Shown: piece after piece, positions 44,043 through 53,246 of the stretch
How positions within the stretch are numbered: position 1 is the stretch's first letter
How the letters are laid out: every line of letters starts with the position of its first letter
Position numbers and translations under genes: made by a program
Notes under the pieces: model-generated
Database searches by the model: none
What the model was told of the DNA's origin: nothing
Seen by the model: only the letters and a program-made list of their open reading frames with translations
NCBI GenBank assembly: GCA_002347095.1
Contig: DDWZ01000023.1
Span: 1 to 64,000, forward strand
DNA: 64,000 nucleotides
Reading direction: 5' to 3'
Origin: Desulfobulbaceae bacterium UBA2273
GTDB taxonomy: Bacteria; Desulfobacterota; Desulfobulbia; Desulfobulbales; Desulfurivibrionaceae

Positions 44043-45518
44043 TTATTTGCTTTCGGGGCGCAGATGCGGAAAGAGGATGACATCGCGGATCGAAGGCGAA
44101 TCGGTCAGCAGCATGACCAGCCGGTCGATGCCGATCCCCTCTCCTGCCGCCGGAGGCATGCCGTATTCCAGGGCGCGGACAAAATCCTCATCCATCTCGG
44201 GAAAAATTTCCTCATCGCTGCCCCGCTCGGCAATCTGCTTTTGCAGCCGCTGTTTCTGATCGATGGGATCGTTGAGCTCGCTGAAGGCATTGGCCATTTC
44301 CCTCCCGGTCATGAACAGCTCAAACCGGTCCGTGACCTCGGGGTTTTGCTCGTTGCGGCGCGCCAGGGGCGAAACCTCGGTGGGGTATTGGGTCACAAAG
44401 GTGGGGTTGACCAGCTTTTCCTCCACCAGCAGCTCAAAGAGTTCGGTCTTGGCCTTGCCGTGCCCAGACAAAGGCTCAAGGGCAATGCCCTTTTCCAAGG
44501 CGAGCTGCCGGGTGCGGGCCGGATCGGCAAGCAGATCCTTGTCAACCTTGCCCACCTCAATAAGCGCCTCATCCATGGTATAGCGTTTCCAGGGCGGGGA
44601 AAGATCCACCTCCTGCCCTTGGTAGCTCACGACCATGGAGCCGGTGACCTCGGCGGCGATATAGGAAACCATCTCCTCGGTGAGGTCCATGAGATCTTCG
44701 TAGGTGGCAAAGGCCTGGTAAAACTCGAGCATGGTGAACTCGGGATTATGCCGGGTGGAAAGCCCTTCGTTTCGGAAGTTGCGGTTGATCTCAAAGACCT
44801 TTTCAAAGCCGCCCACCAGCAGCCGCTTAAGATACAGCTCCGGAGCAATGCGCAGGTAGAGGTCCATGCCCAGGGCATTGTGGTGGGTTTTGAAGGGCTT
44901 GGCCGTGGCCCCGCCGGCAATGGCCTGCATCATTGGGGTTTCGACCTCCATAAAACCCCGGTTGGTGAGAAAATCCCGGATCAAGCGGATAATCTCCACC
45001 CGTTTGCGGAAGGTATCGCGCACCTCCGGGTTCATGATCAGATCGACATAGCGCTGCCGATACCGGGTTTCCACATCGGTAAGGCCGTGAAACTTCTCCG
45101 GCAGGGGGCGCAGGGATTTGGTGATCGGCTTGACACTTGCCGCGTCGATGGTGAGTTCTCCGGTCTGGGTGCGGAACAACGCCCCGCCAAAACCGGCGAT
45201 ATCGCCGAGGTCGAGTTTCTTGAAGATCTGGTAGACCTCGGGCCCAACCTCGTCGCGCTTGACATAGATCTGGATGCGGCCGGATTCGTCCTGGATATGG
45301 AGAAAAGCCGCCTTGCCGAATTTGCGCAGCGCCATGATCCGGCCGGCCACGGATTTGACCCCCTCTTCCAGGGGTGCGTCCGGGTTGTCGTTTTTCGCCA
45401 GAATATCGCTGATCCGGTGGGTGGGCCTAAAATCGTTGGCATAGAGATTGACACCCAGATCTGCCAGCTCCTGGGCCTTTTGACGGCGTTGCTTCAAAAC
45501 CTGATTCAGTTCTTCCAT
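44043..45518 (-). CDS. lysS: Lysyl-tRNA synthetase (class II)
   Basis: Charges tRNA-Lys. The 491-residue protein has the N-terminal OB-fold anticodon-binding domain (VAGRIMALRKFGKAAFLHIQD) and class II motifs: motif 1 near MEVETPMMQ, motif 2 FRNEGLSTRHNPEFTMLE and motif 3 GIGIDRLVMLLTDSPSIRD at the C-terminus. It is complete. Its stop is next to the structured hairpin element. Confidence 0.98.
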   Translation of the reverse strand: MEELNQVLKQRRQKAQELADLGVNLYANDFRPTHRISDILAKNDNPDAPLEEGVKSVAGRIMALRKFGKAAFLHIQDESGRIQIYVKRDEVGPEVYQIFKKLDLGDIAGFGGALFRTQTGELTIDAASVKPITKSLRPLPEKFHGLTDVETRYRQRYVDLIMNPEVRDTFRKRVEIIRLIRDFLTNRGFMEVETPMMQAIAGGATAKPFKTHHNALGMDLYLRIAPELYLKRLLVGGFEKVFEINRNFRNEGLSTRHNPEFTMLEFYQAFATYEDLMDLTEEMVSYIAAEVTGSMVVSYQGQEVDLSPPWKRYTMDEALIEVGKVDKDLLADPARTRQLALEKGIALEPLSGHGKAKTELFELLVEEKLVNPTFVTQYPTEVSPLARRNEQNPEVTDRFELFMTGREMANAFSELNDPIDQKQRLQKQIAERGSDEEIFPEMDEDFVRALEYGMPPAAGEGIGIDRLVMLLTDSPSIRDVILFPHLRPESK

Positions 45519-45578
45519 TGCTCAATACTCAAACTTTTTATAGTGGTTGGATAAAAGAAAGCCGGACAGCGTCTGCAT

Positions 45579-46661
45579 CTACAGATACTTGTCGCGCAAG
45601 AGTTTCGAAAGGTCTCGGGTCAAGGCCAGCACCTTTTTGGCGTGGGTCAGTGACAGGGAGCCGGTTCCGCAGCTTGGGGTTATCAGGGTCTGTTGCAGCA
45701 GAGACTTGTAATCCCAGGCCCCGCCCACAAGCTGAGCAGCCTGCGCTTCCCACCGGGCAAGCAAGGACTCCGCTGTTTCCCGCTCGATATATTCCTTCTC
45801 CGAGGTGGGCACGATCCCCCAGGCAATGATGCCGCCCCGTTCCAAAAAGGCGTAGAGCGCGTCCTTGCAGGCGGCCAGCTTGTCGAAAAACCCGTAGGCG
45901 TCAAAGCTGACAATATCAAGGGAGGTGGCGAGGAGAAATTCCCAGTCCGTGTTGGCGCAGACATGGATACCCACCAATCCGCCCGCCCCCTGGGCCGCAC
46001 CGATGATCTCGTTGAGTTCCTGGCCTAGTTCATCCAGGGAAACGCTGAGAAAGGCGGAGGAGCCAAGACCGGCCAGGGCCGGTTCGTCTATAAAGAGAAT
46101 AACCGGGGCCTGCGACGCAGCAAGAACCTGCACCTGCCAAGCAGCCTTGAGGGAAAGCCCCTTCACCACCATCTCCCGGATGGTCGGCTCGTAATAGGCA
46201 GCCCGACCTTCCCGGTCATGCAGCCCGGTGAGCAGGGTGAACGGCCCGGTCATCTGCCCCTTGACCGCGGCCACGGTCTTGCCGGCCACTGCCTCTTTGA
46301 GGGCAAAAAGACCCTGGGCCCTGTCCGGGCTCACGGCAAAGGGTGAGTCCGGCAAAAGGGACGGATCTTCAAGGGCGGCAAGATACTGCTCAAAATAGGC
46401 CAGCATCTCATCGGCAAAGGTCTCGGTCTGGATATCGAAATAGGTGCGCTCCCCCTCTTCGACAATGCCTGGCATCCCCTCGCTGAACTGACTGAGCATC
46501 CCTTCCTTGGGGTTGCTCGGCAATTGCGGCCACAGGGGAATGTCGGGGGTATGCGCAAAGATCAGGGAAAACGCTTCCCCTGCGTCCGCAACCGGCAGGC
46601 TGCCGATGAGGGTGGCCAGGCCGTTGGCCTGGAAACGGGAGGATGGATTGTCTTGGCTCAT
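45579..46661 (-). CDS. Core MetE-like methyltransferase (cobalamin-independent methionine synthase family, no folate domain)
   Basis: A 360-residue protein related only to the C-terminal catalytic barrel of MetE. The zinc-site pattern is visible: HxC in VGIHVCANTDW near residue 232 and Cys in TPSCGTGSLS near 329. The N-terminal barrel that binds methyl-THF-polyglutamate is absent. Short MetE relatives in anaerobes have been proposed to take methyl groups from corrinoid proteins, so this may be the methionine synthase, but the substrate is inferred. The start at 46661 (MSQDNPSSRF) is tentative, with a weak Shine-Dalgarno. Confidence 0.8.
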   Translation of the reverse strand: MSQDNPSSRFQANGLATLIGSLPVADAGEAFSLIFAHTPDIPLWPQLPSNPKEGMLSQFSEGMPGIVEEGERTYFDIQTETFADEMLAYFEQYLAALEDPSLLPDSPFAVSPDRAQGLFALKEAVAGKTVAAVKGQMTGPFTLLTGLHDREGRAAYYEPTIREMVVKGLSLKAAWQVQVLAASQAPVILFIDEPALAGLGSSAFLSVSLDELGQELNEIIGAAQGAGGLVGIHVCANTDWEFLLATSLDIVSFDAYGFFDKLAACKDALYAFLERGGIIAWGIVPTSEKEYIERETAESLLARWEAQAAQLVGGAWDYKSLLQQTLITPSCGTGSLSLTHAKKVLALTRDLSKLLRDKYL

Positions 46662-46724
46662 GGCATTGTCCAGTATCGGGAGCTGTGTAAACGGCGACGG
46701 CGCGTGCTGTACGCCTGATTGCAA

Positions 46725-46770
46725 AACAGGATGCCAAAAAAGCGAAATGCGGCTTTTTTAGCATCCTGTT
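46725..46770 (-). terminator. Nested-stem terminator after glgP
   Basis: AACAGGATGC pairs with GCATCCTGTT around an inner AAAAAAGC/GCTTTTTT stem. On the minus strand the six-T run after the inner stem gives an intrinsic-terminator shape, about 75 bases past the glgP stop. Confidence 0.7.
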
Positions 46771-46843
46771 AGCTATCAACAATAGGGCGAAAAGTCAATG
46801 TATTTCAGGGAAGCGCGGAGCCTTGCCGGACAAGGCAGTTCTC

Positions 46844-49318
46844 TTAATCCACCGGGACGCCCCAGATGTCGCGGGCATATTCCCGGATGGTCCGGTCGCT
46901 GGAAAATTTACCCATCCGTGCCACATTGAGGATGGACTTGCGGATCCAGTTCGGTTGATCGCGGTACAGCTCGCCCACCTCATTCTGGCAGCGGAGATAA
47001 TCCTCCAGATCAAGGAGCAGCAGGTAGGGATCATTGTGATTGAGCAGCCCCTCAACAATCGGGGCAAACAGGCGGGTGTCGCCCTTGCTGAAATAGCCGT
47101 TACCAATGCTGTCCAGGGTGCGTTTCACCTCGGCGTTGTCGCGATACACGTCAAATCCGTTGCGGCGCGGGTTCCGTTTGGCCTCCTCAACCTCTTCCGT
47201 GGTCATGCCGAAGATGAAGATATTCTCGGCCCCGACCTCCTCGCGGATTTCGATGTTGGCGCCGTCCAGGGTGCCGATGGTCAAAGCGCCGTTTAAGGAA
47301 AATTTCATGTTGCCGGTGCCGGAGGCCTCGGTGCCCGCGGTGGAGATCTGTTCGGAAAGGTCGGAGGCCGGGAAGATCTTTTCCGCGACCGAGACGCCGT
47401 AGTTGGGGATGAACGCCACCTTGAGGCGATCGCCAATCCGTGAATCGTTGTTGACCACCTCGGCCACCGAAGTGATCAGCTTGATGATCAGTTTTGCCTT
47501 GAAATACGAAGGCGCGGCCTTGCCCCCGAAAACAATGGTCCGCGGAGGAGAGTCCGTATCCTCCCCATTGGCGATCCGGTGGTACAGGGTGATGACATGC
47601 AAAACGTTGAGCAGTTGCCGTTTGTACTCGTGGATCCGCTTCACCTGGACATCGAACAGGGTGTTGGGGTTGACCACCACCCCGCATTCCTGCTTGATGA
47701 GAACGGCCAAACGTTTTTTATTCTCCGTTTTCACCTTGGCCCATTTTTTCTGAAACTTGGCCTGACCGGCATAGGGCTCCAGGTTGCGCAGATAATCGAG
47801 GTTGGTGACCCATTCCCCGCCGATGGTGTCGGTGATCAGGCCGGCCAGGCCGGGGTTGCATTTGAGCAGCCAGCGCCGCTGGGTGATACCGTTGGTTTTG
47901 CAATTGAACCGGCCCGGATAAAACTCATGAAAATCCTTGAACAGCCGGGTCTTCAAGAGGTGGGTGTGCAACTCGGCCACGCCATTGACGGAATGGCTGC
48001 CCACGATGGCCAGATACGCCATGCGCACCCTTTTCACCGGGCCCTCCTCGATGATGGACATGGCGCGCAACAGATCATCGCGGCCAGGATACCGGGCCGC
48101 GACCTCGTCGAGGAACTGGCGGTTGATCTCGTAGATGATCTCAAGATGCCGGGGCAGCACCTTGCCCAACAGCTCCACGGGCCAGCTTTCCAGGGCCTCG
48201 GGCATTAGGGTGTGGTTGGTATAGCCAAAGGTGCCGACGCAGATCTGCCAGGCCTTTTCCCAGGGCACCGACTCCTCGTCCACCAGAAGCCGCATGAATT
48301 CGGGGATAGCGATGGCCGGATGGGTATCGTTGAGCTGCACGGCAATCTCATCGGCGAACAAGTCGAAATTATTGTGTTTTTTCTTGTGCCGCCGGAGGAT
48401 GTCCTGAAAGGTGGCGGCCACGAAAAAATACTGCTGCTTGAGGCGCAGTTCCTGACCCTGCCGGATATCGTCCGAGGGGTAGAGAACCTTGGAGATCGTT
48501 TCCGACTGCACCTTCTCCTGCACGGCCGAGATGTAATCTCCCCGGTTGAACGAGCCGAGATCTAGCTCACGGGAAGCCCGGGCCGTCCACAAACGCATGT
48601 TGATGACATTGTCGTTGTTAAAGCCCGGCACCAGAACATCACAGGCCATGGCCATGATCTCTTCCGTTTCGATCCACTCGGTCCGCAGCTCGCCCTTGTT
48701 GTTGCGGTACCGTTGCACCCGGCCGTAATACTTTACCGGATAGAGATTCGTGGGCCGTTCATACTCCCAGGGGGTGCCGTAGCGCAGCCAGTTGTCAGGA
48801 TGTTCCATCTGAAACCCGTCGACGATGCGCTGAAAAAAAAGGCCGTACTCATACCGGATGCCATAGCCGTAGGCCGGAACGCCCAGGGTGGCCAGGGAAT
48901 CGAGAAAACAGGCAGCCAACCGGCCAAGACCGCCGTTGCCAAGGGCGGCATCCTCCTCTTCCTCCCTGATCTCCTCAAGATCGTAGCCCATCTCCTGCAT
49001 GACATCCTTCATTTCATCATAAAAGCCGAGATTGATGAGGCTGTTGCCCAAGGAGCGCCCGATGAGAAACTCCAGGGAGAGGTAGTAGACCCGCTTCTTG
49101 CCCTTTGCGTAATAGCCCTTTTGCGTTGAGATCCAGCGTTCGATGAGAAAATCCCGAATGGTGTAGGCCAGGGCCTTGTAGAGGTCCCTGCTCCCGGCCC
49201 GCTGGGGGTCACGGCCGAGGAAGCTCAGCAGATGATGGTTGATCGTGGTCAGAAAATCCTTTTTGGAAAGAGATTTAAAGACCGCACAGTACGGGCCTTG
49301 CGGGAGTTTGCTGTTCAT
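46844..49318 (-). CDS. glgP: Glycogen/starch phosphorylase
   Basis: Releases glucose-1-phosphate from alpha-1,4-glucans. The 824-residue protein is full length, with N-terminal YYLSLEFLIGRSLGNSLIN, DAALGNGGLGRLAACFLDS, and the PLP lysine segment EASGTGNMKFSLNGALTIGT near residue 660. No other glycogen gene is nearby, so it appears to be a stand-alone gene. About 220 bases separate it from the upstream cca-family gene, with no feature seen. Confidence 0.97.
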   Translation of the reverse strand: MNSKLPQGPYCAVFKSLSKKDFLTTINHHLLSFLGRDPQRAGSRDLYKALAYTIRDFLIERWISTQKGYYAKGKKRVYYLSLEFLIGRSLGNSLINLGFYDEMKDVMQEMGYDLEEIREEEEDAALGNGGLGRLAACFLDSLATLGVPAYGYGIRYEYGLFFQRIVDGFQMEHPDNWLRYGTPWEYERPTNLYPVKYYGRVQRYRNNKGELRTEWIETEEIMAMACDVLVPGFNNDNVINMRLWTARASRELDLGSFNRGDYISAVQEKVQSETISKVLYPSDDIRQGQELRLKQQYFFVAATFQDILRRHKKKHNNFDLFADEIAVQLNDTHPAIAIPEFMRLLVDEESVPWEKAWQICVGTFGYTNHTLMPEALESWPVELLGKVLPRHLEIIYEINRQFLDEVAARYPGRDDLLRAMSIIEEGPVKRVRMAYLAIVGSHSVNGVAELHTHLLKTRLFKDFHEFYPGRFNCKTNGITQRRWLLKCNPGLAGLITDTIGGEWVTNLDYLRNLEPYAGQAKFQKKWAKVKTENKKRLAVLIKQECGVVVNPNTLFDVQVKRIHEYKRQLLNVLHVITLYHRIANGEDTDSPPRTIVFGGKAAPSYFKAKLIIKLITSVAEVVNNDSRIGDRLKVAFIPNYGVSVAEKIFPASDLSEQISTAGTEASGTGNMKFSLNGALTIGTLDGANIEIREEVGAENIFIFGMTTEEVEEAKRNPRRNGFDVYRDNAEVKRTLDSIGNGYFSKGDTRLFAPIVEGLLNHNDPYLLLLDLEDYLRCQNEVGELYRDQPNWIRKSILNVARMGKFSSDRTIREYARDIWGVPVD

Positions 49319-49538
49319 GGTTGCGGTCTGCGTCCTGTCCGTTTGACTAAAATTGATAGAATCCCCCCACCTGCTACTTCAATGATTGCTTCCTCCAGAG
49401 TACAATGGCGCTGAAAAAACAGTCAAATGTATTTACGGGCTGTCAGGGAATACCCCTTGAATTTTTCCACCATCCTGTTTCCGCCCCTGCGCCGTTCACC
49501 CGGTTGGTTTCCCCGTGTGCAGTGGCAATACCGTGTTG

Positions 49539-51011
49539 TCATAACGGCGCCGCCGATCCCTCGGCGTCAAGAAACATCCGCACCCAGGCCAGGGCCTGCT
49601 TGCGGTCCGTGACCAGTCCTTCCACCTGCGCCGCCTGCAGACCGTCGAGGATCTCCTTAAAAAGCGGGCCCGGGGCAAGGGCAAAAACCGCAATGAGATC
49701 ATGCCCCGTGATCAGCGGCGGGCTGGCGAATACCGGCCGGATATATTCCTCATATACTCCGTGCACCTCAAGCCAGAGCGCGGCCAGATTGCGCTCCATC
49801 CCTTCCGGCTTGCCCGGTCCCTGCCCGGCAAGGCTGTCCGCCATGGCCAGCAGAAAAAGAGCGTCCAGATCATCGCCAACCGCCTTGACCAGCCGCAGGC
49901 AGGCCTTGCGCGTGATCCCGGTGCGCAACCGGGCGTTACTGAGATGAAACGGCCACATATGCAGAGCAATGAGCCGGGCCACCCGAACACGGTCATCCTT
50001 GGGCCAGTGAAGCCTTTCGGCGATCCCGGCAAAAATCGCGGCGCCGGCCTGATCGTGGTTGTAAAAGGTTATCTTTTCCTCTACCAGCCTGTGCGTTTCC
50101 GGTTTGCCCAGATCATGAAACAGGGCGGCCCATTTCAGCAATACCCCCCGTTTTCCCTGGGCTGCCTCGCTGAATAGCCCGCCCTGTCCTGGAAAATACG
50201 CCTCCGGCGCCTTCAGGATTTTTTCCAGACACCGCAAGGCCTCCAGCGAATGCTCGAACACATCAAGATGATGGCTGGCAGGCTGGACAAGACCGCGGCC
50301 GGCAACAAGTTCCGGGAAGACAACCCAGAGGAGCCCTGTGTGGGCCATCTGCCCGATCGTCTGCCCGGCGCGATCCGAAGCCATGATCAGGCCAAACTCA
50401 TAGGCAACCCGCTCCATGGCCGGATCGGCCAGCAACTCGGCATGGGCGGCAATGGCCCTCTCGGTCTCGGGTTCGATGGCAAACCCCAAGGCCGCGGCAA
50501 AGCGGTAAGCCCGCAACAATCGCAGGGGATCGGCCAGCAGATTGGCCACGGCCGGAACCCGGATGCGCTTTTGGGCAAGGTCGGCCGCGCCGCCGCAAGG
50601 ATCGATAACCGTGCGCTCGGCCAGGGCGCCGGTCCCTGGGGCAAGAGCAACGGCCATGGCGTTGATGGTGAAATCCCGCTGGCCGAGGTCCTCTTCAATG
50701 GTGGTGGTGTGATTTCTGAATCCGGAAAAATCAAGGGTAAGCCCCTGCCAGACAACCCTGGCCACGTCTTCCCCCTCATCGAGCAAAACAAAGGTCCCGC
50801 CCAGCAACCCGCCGACCTCGCGGGCACAGGCAACGGCTCCCTTCGGCACCGTGAAATCAAGATCCCTGGCCGCCACCCCCAGCAGCCAGTCCCGCACCGG
50901 CCCGCCCGCCACATACATGGGCTGCCCGGAACTGCGCGCAACCTGGCCCAGAACCCGGCGCAGCTCCTCGGGGTATGTTTGCAGCCAATCCTGGGTCAAT
51001 ACTGTTGCCAT
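49539..51011 (-). CDS. CCA-tRNA nucleotidyltransferase / poly(A) polymerase family protein with HD domain
   Basis: A class II nucleotidyltransferase of 490 residues. The N-terminal head has GGPVRDWLLG, the metal aspartates DLDFTV and the RD in LGQRDFTINAMA. The neck has DPLRLLRAYRFAAALGF. An HD domain follows (WAALFHDLGKP near residue 300). The start ATG is at 51011 with AAGG upstream; a further upstream frame is not conserved-looking. It may add CCA, only A or only CC; in related phyla these activities are split among paralogues and cannot be told apart here. Confidence 0.88.
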   Translation of the reverse strand: MATVLTQDWLQTYPEELRRVLGQVARSSGQPMYVAGGPVRDWLLGVAARDLDFTVPKGAVACAREVGGLLGGTFVLLDEGEDVARVVWQGLTLDFSGFRNHTTTIEEDLGQRDFTINAMAVALAPGTGALAERTVIDPCGGAADLAQKRIRVPAVANLLADPLRLLRAYRFAAALGFAIEPETERAIAAHAELLADPAMERVAYEFGLIMASDRAGQTIGQMAHTGLLWVVFPELVAGRGLVQPASHHLDVFEHSLEALRCLEKILKAPEAYFPGQGGLFSEAAQGKRGVLLKWAALFHDLGKPETHRLVEEKITFYNHDQAGAAIFAGIAERLHWPKDDRVRVARLIALHMWPFHLSNARLRTGITRKACLRLVKAVGDDLDALFLLAMADSLAGQGPGKPEGMERNLAALWLEVHGVYEEYIRPVFASPPLITGHDLIAVFALAPGPLFKEILDGLQAAQVEGLVTDRKQALAWVRMFLDAEGSAAPL

Positions 51012-51074
51012 GGAGCCCTTACAAAAATCTTCACGCTCATTACTTCGGAGAGGTGATTCGCCTAAAAAGCGGTT

Positions 51075-51127
51075 CTGCCCGAAACGAATATGCCGGGCAG
51101 TCGCACCCCCTCCCGTCGAGAGGGGAG
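51075..51127. repeat. Two adjacent small hairpins downstream of folE2
   Basis: CTGCCCG/CGGGCAG (51075-51100) is followed by a short GC-rich palindrome CCCCCTCCCGTCGAGAGGGG (51106-51125) resembling half of the bipartite element found elsewhere in the window. They occupy the 157-base gap between folE2 and the nucleotidyltransferase gene. The first may act as a weak terminator for folE2. Confidence 0.5.
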
Positions 51128-51168
51128 TCAGAATCACAACGCAGGTCGGCCACTACTGTCTAAACCTC

Positions 51169-52062
51169 TCACAAATACCTGACGATTTCAGCCAGACTGG
51201 TTTCCAGCCTGCAGCAGACATCGTGGATATGGATGCTCTCCAGGCTCAGCGAATCGATCACCACCAGGGTTTCCGGCGGCAACACCTTGCCGAACCGCTC
51301 CCCAGCCCGCCGGGCCACCTCCCGCACCGCGTCCTCGGCAAACTGCGGCTGGCTGTGCGAGGTGTAGACCAGTTGCGCCTCGTCGGTCCTTTTCAGCAGA
51401 TCCTGGGTCACATGCAACGCCTCTTCCAGACAGGCCAACAACTCGGGGATGCTCGGGGCAAACCCTGTTGACTGCATGGACAGGGTGGTCTGGGAGCGCT
51501 GCGAATGGGTGGGCAAGGGGCACGCATCCCCTTCCTTGCGAAACAGGGTCTGGTTGTAGGCCTGGGTGCAGGGGCAGGCGGTGATGTGGGTCACGCCCAC
51601 CCCGAACACGGCCACGCTCTCCAGCTCCTCCCCCTGCTTGGCGAGCTTCAGGTCAAGGCTGACCGCAATGGAATCCACCGACTGCCTGTTGCTGACCATG
51701 GCCGTGCGGATGAGCGGCAACTGCCCGGAAAGCCTTACCCTGCCGCGATTCGCTCCCTGGCGCGCCATCATCTCGCTGCCGAGCTGCACGCCGTAGTCGC
51801 GGAGATCGGAAAACTCCCGATCGTACAGACCGGCGATCACCTCCTCCATGCGGGACATATGGATGCCGCGGACCTCCGCGGCCAAGTTCACCTCCAGCCG
51901 GGCCGCAAAAGGAATCAGCCCTTCGGGCAGCCGGACCCAGACGGTTTTCCCGCAGATGCCGACCTCGGGCAGGGGCAGCCCAAAGGCAGGATGCTGCTGG
52001 GGAATGTCAACCCCTTCCGCCAGCACCCGGGCATGATCTTGGGGGGATATGGATGGTTTCAA
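51169..52062 (-). CDS. folE2: GTP cyclohydrolase FolE2 (type IB)
   Basis: Makes 7,8-dihydroneopterin triphosphate for folate (and possibly queuosine). The 297-residue protein has FolE2 marks: HMSRMEEVI, GVGVTHITACPCTQAYNQ with the zinc cysteine, and the C-terminal SLESIHIHDVCCRLE. It starts from TTG at 52062, with GGAGGAG at five bases; this TTG overlaps the stop of the glycosyltransferase gene (TTGA), giving tight coupling. Use of TTG explains why the start is easily misplaced upstream. Confidence 0.93.
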   Translation of the reverse strand: MKPSISPQDHARVLAEGVDIPQQHPAFGLPLPEVGICGKTVWVRLPEGLIPFAARLEVNLAAEVRGIHMSRMEEVIAGLYDREFSDLRDYGVQLGSEMMARQGANRGRVRLSGQLPLIRTAMVSNRQSVDSIAVSLDLKLAKQGEELESVAVFGVGVTHITACPCTQAYNQTLFRKEGDACPLPTHSQRSQTTLSMQSTGFAPSIPELLACLEEALHVTQDLLKRTDEAQLVYTSHSQPQFAEDAVREVARRAGERFGKVLPPETLVVIDSLSLESIHIHDVCCRLETSLAEIVRYL

Positions 52063-52859
52063 ATGAGCTCCTCCTGTTTCAAGGAAATATACCACTGTTG
52101 AATAGTCTGCCAATCCCCCTGTTGCCGGGTCCATTCGGCCAGGGCCTGAAACCGGACAAGATTCTCGGCCGCGGCCCCGGTTTCCGCCAGGGCACAGGAG
52201 ACCGAGGCCAGCAGGGTCTCCAGCCGTTCGCTGTTCGCACCATTGCACAGACTGCCATGATGGAGATACCGCAGGGTGATGGGTTCCTCCCCGCAAAAGC
52301 CAAAAGGGAACCGTTGGGCAAGCCGGATAAAAAAAGACCAATCCTCGCCCAGCTCTCCGGGGCCGAAGCCGCCCACCGCAACACAGGCCCCCTTCTCCAC
52401 CGCCATTGCCGAGGGGACCAGAAAACACCAGCGGGACAACGCGGCAAGGCAATGCCCTTCCAAGGCCATGCCCGGCTCGGGGAGGCAAAATTCCCCGCCG
52501 CCGACCTGATCGCAGTTCCTGGTCACGCCATAGGCCACCGGAAAGCCGCGGGCCATGGTCCGCACCAGGCTTGCGACATGGCCCGCGAGCCAGACATCGT
52601 CGGAATCAAGAAACATGACCACCTCACCGCACGCCTCGGCAACCCCAACGTTTCTCGCCAGGCCAGGCCCAAGGCCGGAGCGGTGCAGCAGCCGCACCCC
52701 GGGAAACCGCGCGGCAACCAGGGCAGCGGTGTGGTCCGTCGAGCCGTCGTCCACGACAATGATCTCGCTCACCGGAATATCCTGCGCCATCACGCTGGCA
52801 ATGGCCCGGCAGGTCATCTCCGGCCGGTTTCTAGTGGGGATTACGCAACTGATTCGCAT
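52059..52859 (-). CDS. Family 2 glycosyltransferase
   Basis: A GT-A fold sugar transferase of 266 residues, starting MRISCVIPTRNRPEM. The nucleotide-sugar motifs are VVDDGSTDHTAAL near residue 36 and the DxD in MFLDSDDVWL near 86. ELGEDWSFFIRL matches the acceptor-side ED region. The acceptor is unknown; there is no polysaccharide cluster around it. Its stop overlaps the folE2 start. Confidence 0.88.
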   Translation of the reverse strand: MRISCVIPTRNRPEMTCRAIASVMAQDIPVSEIIVVDDGSTDHTAALVAARFPGVRLLHRSGLGPGLARNVGVAEACGEVVMFLDSDDVWLAGHVASLVRTMARGFPVAYGVTRNCDQVGGGEFCLPEPGMALEGHCLAALSRWCFLVPSAMAVEKGACVAVGGFGPGELGEDWSFFIRLAQRFPFGFCGEEPITLRYLHHGSLCNGANSERLETLLASVSCALAETGAAAENLVRFQALAEWTRQQGDWQTIQQWYISLKQEELI

Positions 52860-53246
52860 GGCCGTTGTGGCTCTCCGTGATCTGCCGGGTGATTGCGCTC
52901 TGTTCCGGACAGCAAGACAATACCTGCCTCCTGCCTGTTTTTCAGCATAACACATAAAAAAGAGCTGCTCCAAGACTGAAGGAATAAGACTTGAAAAATG
53001 GACCGAGAGAGATACCTTTATCAAACTGATATTTAATTTTACGGTTAATCCGTTAGTTCAATAATACTCCCCCCTTCTCCGTCTCCCTTAGCGTCCTCCT
53101 CCCATCCAACTTGGCAAGGAAAATTTGCAAGTTCTGTTACTGCCCCTATTCTGATAAACTATAAATAACTCCTTATTCCGCTACGTTTGTTGACATGGAA
53201 ACCCCACGCAGAAAAAAGTCCATCAACCATTACAAGGGAGGTGCCT
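52860..53246. other. Divergent intergenic region upstream of prxU
   Basis: About 390 bases between the glycosyltransferase (minus) and the peroxiredoxin (plus). It is AT-richer near 53020-53060 and 53145-53170 (ATTCTGATAAACTATAAATAAC), where a -10 could lie, with a weak -35 TTGCAA at 53125. I see no gene and no clear operator. A TTGGCA...TTTGCA pair at 53111-53129 recalls sigma-54 but the GG-GC spacing is 12 instead of 10. Confidence 0.45.

Noticed and set aside
49319..49538. Possible small gene or regulatory site between glgP and the nucleotidyltransferase gene
   Set aside because: The short open frames lack ribosome sites and no promoter, hairpin or repeat stands out.
53111..53129. Sigma-54-like promoter (TTGGCA...TTTGCA) upstream of prxU
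   Set aside because: The GG to GC spacing is 12 bases rather than the required 10.
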